From Arthrobacter pascens (GTDB lineage: Bacteria > Actinomycetota > Actinomycetes > Actinomycetales > Micrococcaceae), in contig NZ_JAUSXF010000001.1 in NCBI RefSeq assembly GCF_030816475.1, positions 124,001-188,000 on the forward strand: a stretch of 64,000 nucleotides of DNA. Direction: 5' to 3'. Each line of letters begins with the position of its first letter. Position 1 is the first letter of the stretch. Below the pieces are notes generated by a model. That model saw nothing but the letters and a program-made list of their open reading frames with translations, was not told where the DNA came from and did no database searches. Below, piece by piece: positions 43,480-50,880 of this stretch. The position numbers and the translations under genes are program-made.

Positions 43480-43902
43480 TTAGGCCCCCGACGTCCTCGA
43501 CAGGACCCAGGTGTTGGTTCCGTCCTGCCGCTCGAACGTCACAGTGGTCACCAGCGCCTGGATGAGCGCAAGGCCGCGGCCGGACTCCGAGTCATTGTCG
43601 ACGGGAACGGGGTCCATCGGCCCGAACGGCGGTTTGGCGTGGAAGGCGCTGACACGGGCCTGCAGGAGTGCGGGCTGGACGCTGATTTCCACCCCCAGCT
43701 CCACGGGCAGGGTGCCGGCCGGCTGGGCGTGCTGGACGATGTTGGACGCGGCCTCGATAACTGCCGTGGCAAACGTCATCTGGTCCATATCCAGGACGAA
43801 CGGTGCATCCTGCCAGAGGCCGTCCAGCTCGTCATGGACCGCATCGATAGCCTCCGCGGTGGCAAGCCCCCGGAAGCTCCGCCGTGCCAGGACCTCAGTC
43901 AT
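43480..43902 (-). CDS. RsbW-like anti-sigma/serine kinase ATPase
   Basis: A 140-residue HATPase_c_2 domain protein. The N-box reads FATAVIEAASNIVQHA and the glycine box GRGLALIQALVTTVTFERQDGTNTWVLSR, as in SpoIIAB/RsbW kinases. These phosphorylate a STAS antagonist and bind a sigma factor or other partner. Last gene of the operon; it overlaps the STAS gene by 8 nt, so the two form an obvious switching pair. No sigma gene is adjacent, so its target may be elsewhere or may be a non-sigma protein. Confidence 0.9.
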   Translation of the reverse strand: MTEVLARRSFRGLATAEAIDAVHDELDGLWQDAPFVLDMDQMTFATAVIEAASNIVQHAQPAGTLPVELGVEISVQPALLQARVSAFHAKPPFGPMDPVPVDNDSESGRGLALIQALVTTVTFERQDGTNTWVLSRTSGA

Positions 43903-44227
43903 TGCTGAACGCCTCCTCGGCCGAGGCGTAGGACGTCAGCACGCGGTCCATGCTGGTCAGTTCGAGCACCATCTTCACCTGCGGCTGAACGGCCGCGATC
44001 CGAAGGTCGCCCCCGGCCTGCCGCGCTGCTTTGAGGCAGCCGATGAGGGCTCCGAGTCCTGAGGAATCCATGAATGCCGTGTTCTCCAGGTTCACGACTA
44101 TCCTGCTGGAGCCGCCGGCGATGACGTCCGTGACGAACTCACGAAGCTTCGGTGCGGATACCATGTTGAGCCGTCCGTTGGCCTTCACCTCCGCATACGA
44201 GTCCTTGATTTCGTAGCTAAATTCCAC
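43895..44227 (-). CDS. STAS-domain anti-anti-sigma factor
   Basis: A 110-residue single STAS domain. The phosphorylatable serine region is NTAFMDSSGLGALIGCLKAARQAGG (S55/S56). Starts at GTG 44227, with AGAGGA six bases upstream, overlapping the glycosyltransferase end by 11 nt. It should be phosphorylated by the RsbW-like kinase and dephosphorylated by the PP2C protein of the same operon. Confidence 0.9.
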   Translation of the reverse strand: MEFSYEIKDSYAEVKANGRLNMVSAPKLREFVTDVIAGGSSRIVVNLENTAFMDSSGLGALIGCLKAARQAGGDLRIAAVQPQVKMVLELTSMDRVLTSYASAEEAFSND

Positions 44228-46184
44228 CGGATTTCCTCTCTTCGGGCGTTGACTCCACCAGGGGTTCAAACCCCTTGTAGCGAACGGCCCGGACCAGGAC
44301 GCTCATAACCGCCAGGTCAAAAATAACCCACGCCACGTTCACCAGGGTGCCAAGCGGTTCCGCCAGTCCCGTGGCCAGTCGGATCAGGCCGACGACGGCG
44401 GCAACCGCCAGCAGGGCGGCCACCACGATCTGGGGGCGGATCAGGCTCCAGGACGGTCCTCCGCTCTGGCGGGCCTTGGGGGTGACGGCGAACCCCAGCG
44501 GTCGTCCGAACCAGACGTTCCGGGCCGCCGTCGAGCAGGCCTTGATCCAGGTGGGGAAGAGCGCAAGGCTGTACTGCTGGCCGCGCCACGTGCTGATGCC
44601 GCGGCCGGCCACGGCGAACAGCAGCTGGTTCACGATCATGAACGGCACGAAGCGGATGAAGAAGTCTGTGCTGAGGCTGGCCACCGGCAGGATGCCCAGC
44701 AGCAGGTAAATGATGGGGGCGGCGAAATAGATGACCGCGGTGTAGCCGCTCAAGTAAGTCCACATCGTTGCGAAGTACATCAGGCGCTGGCCCAGTTTGA
44801 GGCCGCGCTGGACCAGCGGGTTCTCCCGGAGCATCACCTGGATGGTCCCCTGCGCCCAGCGGAGCCGTTGGGTCAGCATCGTCTTGAGATCCTCCGGGGC
44901 CAGGCCGTAGGCGAGGATCTCATGGTGATAGACGCTTTCCCAGCCCATCGCGTGCATCCGCATCGCGGTGGCCATGTCCTCCGTCACGGAGATAGTCGCC
45001 AGCGGCATGACAGGCTGTGCCTCGTCGTTGCGCTCCACTGACAGCGCGTCCAGGACCGCCTGCACGGATTCCAGGGCGCCCAGCGGGGACCAGTCCCTGG
45101 CGGACATCCGTTTCACTGCATCATCGGCAACCACAGGGACGCCGGCCTCACCCACATGGGCCAGTTCCATGGCTGCGATTTCTTCAAGGTCCGCCTGGAG
45201 TGCCGAAACGTCAGCCATCACCAGCGCCTGCACGGCCTGGTCCACCCGCCGGCGCACGCGGTAGGTGATCTCACTCAACGGACCGCCCTCGTCCAGCTGC
45301 CGCTGGGCTTCGCGGGTGGCCGCCTCGACTTCGTCCAGGACCCGGGCGATCAGGGGCGATTCAACGTCCGATGATTTCCTGGCCTGCCGGATCGCTGACC
45401 GCGATGCGCCGAGGGCCCGGCGGATGCTCTTTTCCGTCTCCTTGACATACCCCACCAGGCCCAGCTGCATCAGGGCCTCCCGGCGCAGGATGGCATTCGA
45501 GCCGCAGAAGAAGGCCGCATTCCAGCCGTCCTTGCCCTGCTGGATAGGCCCGTAGAACAGGGGCGCCTGGCTGCCAAGCGGATCATCGGCCGGGACATTG
45601 TTGAAGTATTGCGGGGTCTGGACCAGTGCCACCCGGCGGTTGTTGAAGTAGCCGATTGTTTTTTCCAGGATGTCCGGCTCGGGGACCTGGTCCGCGTCCA
45701 GGATCAGCAGGAACTCGCCATGGGTGACCATCAGCGCATTGTTCAGGTTGCCTGCCTTGGCATGCCTGGGCATGTCCGTCCAGTCCTCGCCGCGTGTCAC
45801 GTACCCCAGGCCGTGCTGTTCGGCGAGGGCTTTGAGTTCGGGCCGGGCGCCGTCATCCAGGATCCAGGTGCTGTGCGGGTGCCGGATCCGCTGGGCGGCC
45901 AGGGCTGTGTCCATCACCATGTCCAGGGGCTCGTTGTAGGTGGTGATGAACACATCGACCGTGGCGTCACGCGGTGCTTCCGGCGCTCCCTTGCGCAGCT
46001 TCAGGTTCCAGACAGTCATGCCGAACAGCAAGACGTCGATAAGGCTGTAGGTCTCGGCCAGCACCAACGGAACGGAGATCCACCACGCGTCCCAATTCAG
46101 CGAAGCGGTCCAGCGCCAGGCCACATAGTTCAGGCCGAGGATGACGGTCAGCACCACCACCAAGCGGGTCCAGAAGCGGGTCAT
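44217..46184 (-). CDS. BcsA-like processive glycosyltransferase with helical insertion
   Basis: A 655-residue membrane GT2 enzyme. Two N-terminal helices are followed by the catalytic domain with D110-D111, the L-D163-A-D165 metal motif, FFCGSNAILRR, T-E-D (401-403) and the product-binding QRLRW (439-443). Several C-terminal helices follow (about 465-650). This is the cellulose/hyaluronan-synthase pattern of processive polymerases that extrude polysaccharide. Two features are unusual. Residues about 246-398 form a largely helical, charged insertion where BcsA has only some 20 residues. There is also no C-terminal PilZ domain, so cyclic-di-GMP control of the usual kind is absent. It is flanked by a PP2C phosphatase (overlap 4 nt) and a STAS gene. 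Confidence 0.88.
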   Translation of the reverse strand: MTRFWTRLVVVLTVILGLNYVAWRWTASLNWDAWWISVPLVLAETYSLIDVLLFGMTVWNLKLRKGAPEAPRDATVDVFITTYNEPLDMVMDTALAAQRIRHPHSTWILDDGARPELKALAEQHGLGYVTRGEDWTDMPRHAKAGNLNNALMVTHGEFLLILDADQVPEPDILEKTIGYFNNRRVALVQTPQYFNNVPADDPLGSQAPLFYGPIQQGKDGWNAAFFCGSNAILRREALMQLGLVGYVKETEKSIRRALGASRSAIRQARKSSDVESPLIARVLDEVEAATREAQRQLDEGGPLSEITYRVRRRVDQAVQALVMADVSALQADLEEIAAMELAHVGEAGVPVVADDAVKRMSARDWSPLGALESVQAVLDALSVERNDEAQPVMPLATISVTEDMATAMRMHAMGWESVYHHEILAYGLAPEDLKTMLTQRLRWAQGTIQVMLRENPLVQRGLKLGQRLMYFATMWTYLSGYTAVIYFAAPIIYLLLGILPVASLSTDFFIRFVPFMIVNQLLFAVAGRGISTWRGQQYSLALFPTWIKACSTAARNVWFGRPLGFAVTPKARQSGGPSWSLIRPQIVVAALLAVAAVVGLIRLATGLAEPLGTLVNVAWVIFDLAVMSVLVRAVRYKGFEPLVESTPEERKSGGI

Positions 46185-47293
46185 GCCCCGGCTGGTACCG
46201 GCAGCCGACGCATCACCACAGCGGTGACGTCATCCTCCGCTGAATCCGCGGGCGCCAGGGACAGGATGGCGTCGCTGGCGGACTGAGCGGACTGCTGGCC
46301 GTGGGTGGCCACCAGCACGGCCTCGGCGAAGGCCTCCACAGAGTCAAAGACGTCCAGCACGCCGTCGCTGGCGACCACGAGCGCATCGCCCGGCGCCAGG
46401 GTAAGGGTGGACTGCGGCCAGCTGGATCCTGCCCAGGCGCCAACCGGAGGCCCGCCGGAGGGAAGCCGGCGTACCGTTCCCGCGGCCTTCACGTGCAGGG
46501 CAAGTCCGTGACCGGCGTCGACGTAGTTCACGGTGCCGGATGCGGCATCCAGGCGGGCGTGGAAAAGGGTGACGAAGGAGCTGGATGAGTCGAGGTCAGC
46601 GGCGATGGCAGTGCTGGCGGCAGTGAACGCCCCGTCGAGGTCTTCGCGGCGACTGGTTGAGCGCATCACAGCACGCACGGTGGCCGCGATGAGAGCCGCG
46701 CCCATACCCTTGCCCATGGCATCGGCGAAGGTCAGGTGCAGGCCATCCGGGCTCCGGTACCAGTCGTAGAAGTCGCCACCCACATTGCGTGACGGGCGGA
46801 AGGCGCCGGCGAGGTCGTAGCCGTCCACCCGGATGTCTTCGTTGGGGAGCAGGCTTTGCTGCACCTCGGTGGCGCGTTCCAGTTCCTTGGCCGCGCCGGT
46901 GTCCACGGCCGGGACCTGGCGGCGCCGGAAGAGGGCGTTGATCCTGGACTGAAGCTCCCGCGGACTGAAGGGCTTGCTGATGTAGTCATCGGCGCCGTTG
47001 TCCAGTCCCGTGAGTTTGTCCAGCTCATCGGTGCGCGCCGTCAGCATCACAATGAAGGCGTCGGAAAATTCGCGAAGGAGTTTGCAGACCTCCAGGCCGT
47101 CCAGGTCAGGAAGGTTCAGGTCCAGGGTGACCAGGTCCGGCCGGACCCGGCGGACTTCCTCAACCCCTGGCAGGCCCGCCTCCGCCTGCGTGACCTCGAA
47201 ACCCTGCTTGACCAGCACATGCACCAGCAGGCCCCTGATGTCCGGATCGTCCTCTATCACTACAGCTCGACGCGTTTCCGGAATAGACGACAT
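46181..47293 (-). CDS. Response regulator-PP2C (RsbU/SpoIIE-type) phosphatase
   Basis: A 370-residue protein. The receiver domain (1-125) has EDD at 14-16, phospho-acceptor D58 in TLDLNLPD and K in ISKPFSP. A short linker helix is followed by a SpoIIE/PP2C domain (about 140-368) with NVGGDFYDW, FADAMGKGMGAALIAATVRA and VASDGVLDVF supplying metal-binding aspartates. Phosphorylation by an unlinked histidine kinase should activate it to dephosphorylate the STAS protein. First gene of the four-gene operon; its stop overlaps the glycosyltransferase start. Confidence 0.93.
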   Translation of the reverse strand: MSSIPETRRAVVIEDDPDIRGLLVHVLVKQGFEVTQAEAGLPGVEEVRRVRPDLVTLDLNLPDLDGLEVCKLLREFSDAFIVMLTARTDELDKLTGLDNGADDYISKPFSPRELQSRINALFRRRQVPAVDTGAAKELERATEVQQSLLPNEDIRVDGYDLAGAFRPSRNVGGDFYDWYRSPDGLHLTFADAMGKGMGAALIAATVRAVMRSTSRREDLDGAFTAASTAIAADLDSSSSFVTLFHARLDAASGTVNYVDAGHGLALHVKAAGTVRRLPSGGPPVGAWAGSSWPQSTLTLAPGDALVVASDGVLDVFDSVEAFAEAVLVATHGQQSAQSASDAILSLAPADSAEDDVTAVVMRRLPVPAGA

Positions 47294-47408
47294 GCTCTAT
47301 TAACTACCGTATTTACAGCGGTTGTCACATCCTTGCCACGGGACGCGGACCTATTATTTCGCTTACCCTTGGGCAGGCAGGCACAGTCGTTGCCGACGGG
47401 TGGCTCTA

Positions 47409-47437
47409 TTGACACCCGATGTGCCTGCTGCCATATT
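47409..47437 (+). promoter_or_regulatory. mscR promoter
   Basis: TTGACA (47409-47414), 17-bp spacer, CATATT (47432-47437). Predicted transcript start near 47444, giving a leader of about 93 nt that contains the palindrome at 47465. Confidence 0.6.
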
Positions 47438-47464
47438 TTTCAGGTACGCGTTATCTGCATCATG

Positions 47465-47479
47465 TTGCGCATTACGCAA
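47465..47479. promoter_or_regulatory. Palindromic operator TTGCG-N5-CGCAA (copy 1)
   Basis: A perfect 5-bp-arm palindrome just downstream of the predicted mscR transcription start, where a repressor would block elongation. The same palindrome, extended as GTTGCG-N5-CGCAAT, occurs at 57972-57986 in front of the betaine-cluster reductase gene. Confidence 0.6.
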
Positions 47480-47536
47480 TTGGCCATCCTCGGCCATCAG
47501 GGAATCCCCCTGGATTCAGGAAAGGAACACTAGCCA

Positions 47537-48640
47537 GTGGTTCATAAGGTAAAGGCAGTCATTGCCAAGGAAAAGAACGCTCCGGTTACTGTGGAGACCA
47601 TCCTGGTGCCGGACCCCGGTCCCGGCGAGGCCTTGGTGGACATCCTCACCTGCGGGGTCTGCCACACCGACCTGCACTACAAGCAGGGCGGAATCACTGA
47701 CGACTTCCCCATCCTGCTGGGCCACGAAGCCACCGGCGTGGTCAGCGCCGTTGGCCCCGGCGTCACCGATGTGGAACCAGGGGACAGAGTCATCCTGAAC
47801 TGGCGTGCCGTGTGTGGTCACTGCCGTGCCTGCGCCAAGGGCCAGCCGCAGTACTGCTTCAACACCCACAACGCCACGCAGAAGATGACCCTTGAGGACG
47901 GCACCGAACTCTCGCCCGCCCTCGGCATCGGCGCGTTCGCGGAGAAGACCCTCGTTGCCGCCGGCCAGTGCACCAAGGTGGATGACGACGTCGACCCCGC
48001 CGCCGTCGGACTGCTCGGCTGCGGTGTGATGGCAGGCATCGGGGCCGCAATCAATACCGGCGAGGTTAAGCGCGGCGAGTCCGTCGCCGTCATCGGCTGC
48101 GGCGGTGTGGGCATTGCCGCGATCGCGGGCGCCAAGCTGGCCGGTGCCACCACCATCATCGCCGTAGACATTGACGCCAACAAGGTTGAGCTGGCCAAGT
48201 CTTTGGGCGCCACCCACGGTATCGATTCCTCCACGACGGACCCCGTCGAGGCCATCCGGGCCCTGACCGGAGGCAACGGTGCCGATCTGGTGATAGACGC
48301 CGTCGGCCGTCCTGAAACGTACAAGCAGGCGTTTTACGCCCGCGACCTTGCCGGCCGCGTGGTGCTGGTGGGCGTCCCGACGCCGGACATGAAACTTGAG
48401 CTGCCCCTGCTGGACGTCTTTGGCCGGGGCGGTTCGTTGAAGTCCTCCTGGTACGGGGACTGCCTGCCCTCCCGCGACTTCCCGATGCTGGTCCAGCACT
48501 ACAAACAGGGCAACCTGGACCTGGACGCCTTTGTGACTGAGCGGATCAGCATCGACCAGGTGGAGGAGGCGTTCGCCAAAATGCACGAGGGCAAGGTCCT
48601 CCGCTCCGTGGTTGAACTCCCCTCGGCGGTGCGGCTCTGA
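47537..48640 (+). CDS. mscR: S-(hydroxymethyl)mycothiol dehydrogenase
   Basis: A 367-residue zinc alcohol dehydrogenase of the mycothiol-dependent formaldehyde dehydrogenase type. Catalytic zinc ligands are C42 (CGVCHTD) and H63 (GHE), structural zinc ligands are C93, C96, C99 and C107, and the NAD site is [10 protein letters not shown]. It oxidises the formaldehyde-mycothiol adduct. Starts with GTG 47537. Coupled to the next gene by a 1-nt overlap (TGATG). The shared palindrome links it to betaine demethylation, which releases formaldehyde. Confidence 0.93.
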   Translation: MVHKVKAVIAKEKNAPVTVETILVPDPGPGEALVDILTCGVCHTDLHYKQGGITDDFPILLGHEATGVVSAVGPGVTDVEPGDRVILNWRAVCGHCRACAKGQPQYCFNTHNATQKMTLEDGTELSPALGIGAFAEKTLVAAGQCTKVDDDVDPAAVGLLGCGVMAGIGAAINTGEVKRGESVAVIGCGGVGIAAIAGAKLAGATTIIAVDIDANKVELAKSLGATHGIDSSTTDPVEAIRALTGGNGADLVIDAVGRPETYKQAFYARDLAGRVVLVGVPTPDMKLELPLLDVFGRGGSLKSSWYGDCLPSRDFPMLVQHYKQGNLDLDAFVTERISIDQVEEAFAKMHEGKVLRSVVELPSAVRL

Positions 48641-49257
48641 TGGGCGTCACCATCGAGAACCTGGTCACCTCGGGCATCTTCTCGCTCGACGGCGGCACCT
48701 GGGACGTGGACAACAACGTCTGGATCGTGGGCAACAACGACGAATGCGTGATCATCGATTCCCCGCATGACGCCTCCGCAATCATCAGCCAGGTCCGCGG
48801 CCGGCAGGTCAAAGCGATCCTGCTGACCCATGCGCACAACGACCACATCGGGGCGGCCCTCGAAGTCGCCGAGGCGGTGGATGCGCCGATTTTCCTGAAC
48901 GCAGAGGACCTGATGCTCTGGGAACAGATCTATCCCGACGCCAGACCGCACCACTTTCTCGCAGACGGAGACGTATTCCAGGTTGCCGGTGCGGAACTGA
49001 GGGCCATTCACACCCCAGGTCATTCGCCCGGCTCCACCTGCTTCCACCTGGAAAGCGAGGGAACCGTCTTCACCGGAGACACGCTGTTCAACGGGGGTCC
49101 GGGCGCGACGGGCAGGTCCTTCAGCGACTACCCGACCATCCTCGCCTCCATCCGGAACCGGCTGCTGACCCTCCCGGCCGAAACGGTGGTCCGCACCGGT
49201 CACGGCGAGAGCACAACCATCGGGGCGGAGCGGGAGACCCTGTCCCGGGTTCCGTAG
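48640..49257 (+). CDS. MBL-fold hydrolase of the mycothiol formaldehyde pathway
   Basis: A 205-residue metallo-hydrolase with LLTHAHNDHIGAA, IHTPGHSPGST, TGDTLF and a late GHGESTTIG. It is translationally coupled to mscR. That pairing is common in actinobacteria and suggests it cleaves S-formylmycothiol to formate and mycothiol; this function is inferred from context. Confidence 0.88.
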   Translation: MGVTIENLVTSGIFSLDGGTWDVDNNVWIVGNNDECVIIDSPHDASAIISQVRGRQVKAILLTHAHNDHIGAALEVAEAVDAPIFLNAEDLMLWEQIYPDARPHHFLADGDVFQVAGAELRAIHTPGHSPGSTCFHLESEGTVFTGDTLFNGGPGATGRSFSDYPTILASIRNRLLTLPAETVVRTGHGESTTIGAERETLSRVP

Positions 49258-49269
49258 TCAACTCCGGCC

Positions 49270-49319
49270 CGACTCCACCCGGTCTTTACCCTGTAATGGG
49301 GCAAGGCCGGGTGGAGTCG
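49270..49319. terminator. Terminator of the mscR operon
   Basis: Perfect 13-bp arms CGACTCCACCCGG (49270-49282) and CCGGGTGGAGTCG (49307-49319), followed by TTTAA. Confidence 0.75.
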
Positions 49320-49494
49320 TTTAACGGATGGCGCGCATTACGGATGGTACGCACGGGGTGGCGCCGAAACCTCCCTGCAGATTCATTTTGAGGAAATCCT
49401 CGCACCCCCTTGAGGGGAACTTGAGTATCCTTCGCCACACTCGAATTGAACAGCTCAACGAAGAGCTGGCGAGAGTGCTGGAGGACGGTGCGGT

Positions 49495-49797
49495 ATGGAA
49501 AGAACTCAATCAAGGCGGATGCTGCCGGCCGTCGTGGCGGGTACACGCGAGCTTCTGAGGAAAAGCCGGGAGCGCAAGGAATACGCCCTTCTCCATCTGC
49601 AGCACTCGTGGAAGGTCTATGCCCTGACCAGGGCCCTGGCAAAGGCCCTGCAGGACTCCTGGGAGTCATCCAGTTGGCCCGGCGACCGCCTTGCCGTGGG
49701 GGCCCACTTCTCGGAACAGGTCGAAGTGATCACCCAGCGCCTTCAGCGCGAAAGGGATTCGTGGGCAAAATACGTCACCCACCCAGGGTTTCCCTGA
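49495..49797 (+). CDS. Hypothetical small protein
   Basis: A 100-residue charged, mostly helical protein with codon use typical of the genome (G/C at most third positions) and GGAGG ten bases before ATG 49495. No recognisable family. It is followed by a strong hairpin that overlaps its last codons. An overlapping frame on the same strand (49446-49805) is less credible because it is rich in Arg/Gly/Pro as expected for a shadow frame. Confidence 0.45.
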   Translation: MERTQSRRMLPAVVAGTRELLRKSRERKEYALLHLQHSWKVYALTRALAKALQDSWESSSWPGDRLAVGAHFSEQVEVITQRLQRERDSWAKYVTHPGFP

Positions 49798-49806
49798 GTG
49801 GGTGAC
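49774..49806. terminator. Bidirectional terminator before the betaine transporter
   Basis: GTCACCCAC...GTGGGTGAC with an inner CAGGG/CCCTG stem and a three-base loop, 33 nt in all, between convergent genes. Confidence 0.7.
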
Positions 49807-49849
49807 GGTCAACTGCTAGCGCGGCGTCTTAACCGGCCCGGCAAACGGC

Positions 49850-50827
49850 TTACTTAAGCCAGGAAGCCACGACGTCCTGGTGCGCGTCCACCCACTTCTT
49901 GGCGGCCGCCTCAGGCGCCGTGCCGCCCTGGATGTCCGTGGCAACGGCATTCTGGTCGTCGTTGGTCCACTTGAAGCCCTTGGCGAGCTTGGCTGCGGGG
50001 GAGCCGCTGTCCGCGAACTTTGTGGACATGACCTTGTTGAGCGTGTAGACCGGGTAGTCACAGGCCACCTTTTCCGCATCGGCGTCGCAGCCCTTGGTCC
50101 AGGCCGGCAGGGCGACCTTCTTCAGCGGAACCTCTGACAGGAACCATTGCGGCTCGTAGAAGTAGCCCAGCAGCGGCGTCTTGTTCTGCTGCGCCGTCCT
50201 GAATGACTGGATCAGGGCTGCCTCTGATCCCGAGAACACCACCTTGTAGTCCAGGTTCAGGTTCTTCACCAGGGCCTCGTCGTTGGTGACGAAGGCTGGA
50301 TCGCCGTCGAGGACCTGGCCTTTTCCGCCTGACTCGGACGTGGCAAACATCGAGGCGTACTTGTTCAGGTTCTTCCCGTCCGTGATGTCCGGGTACTTTT
50401 CGGCCATCCATGGTGGTACGTACCACCCGATGTGACCTTCGTTGCCGGTGGGACCGGCGTCGACGGCCGCTTTCTGGTCCGTGATGTACTGCTTGGCCAG
50501 GTCATCATGGCCCCAGTTCTCCATGATGACGTCCACCTCACCGGAGGAGAAACCCTGCCAGGAGATCTGCTCGTTCAGGTCCTTCTGGACCACTGTGCAG
50601 CCAAGCTGGTTTTTCGCCACGTAGCTGTAGACGGCGGCATTGGCGGTATAGCCCACCCATGCGTTCATGGCGACATTAACGGCTCCACAGGGGGCGGCGG
50701 AGGAACCGCCGGCGGCAGCTACCTGGTTCACGGAGGCGCCGCCGCAGGCTGACAGAAGCAGGGCGGCGGCGGCTGCACCCGCCACGGCCGGGATAGTTCG
50801 TTTCAACAGATGTCCAGCTTTTTTCAT
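49850..50827 (-). CDS. Glycine betaine/choline ABC transporter, substrate-binding lipoprotein
   Basis: A 325-residue OpuAC-family lipoprotein starting at ATG 50827 (AAGGAG eight bases upstream), with lipobox LLSAC. Type features are VNVAMNAWVGYTANAAVYSYVAKN, SSGEVDVIMENWGHD and HIGWYVPPW, supplying aromatic residues for a quaternary-amine cage. Last gene of the five-gene bet operon, 53 bp after the permease gene. Confidence 0.9.
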   Translation of the reverse strand: MKKAGHLLKRTIPAVAGAAAAALLLSACGGASVNQVAAAGGSSAAPCGAVNVAMNAWVGYTANAAVYSYVAKNQLGCTVVQKDLNEQISWQGFSSGEVDVIMENWGHDDLAKQYITDQKAAVDAGPTGNEGHIGWYVPPWMAEKYPDITDGKNLNKYASMFATSESGGKGQVLDGDPAFVTNDEALVKNLNLDYKVVFSGSEAALIQSFRTAQQNKTPLLGYFYEPQWFLSEVPLKKVALPAWTKGCDADAEKVACDYPVYTLNKVMSTKFADSGSPAAKLAKGFKWTNDDQNAVATDIQGGTAPEAAAKKWVDAHQDVVASWLK

Positions 50828-50880
50828 GGTTAGGTCTCCTTGTTGGGGCGGGGAGTGCACGGGGTCTAGCTTCAGGGCGG

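Noticed and set aside
49286..49669. Minus-strand frame of 127 codons in the mscR-betaine gap
   Set aside because: It runs through the mscR terminator, has shadow-type composition and no ribosome site; the plus-strand frame at 49495 is more gene-like.
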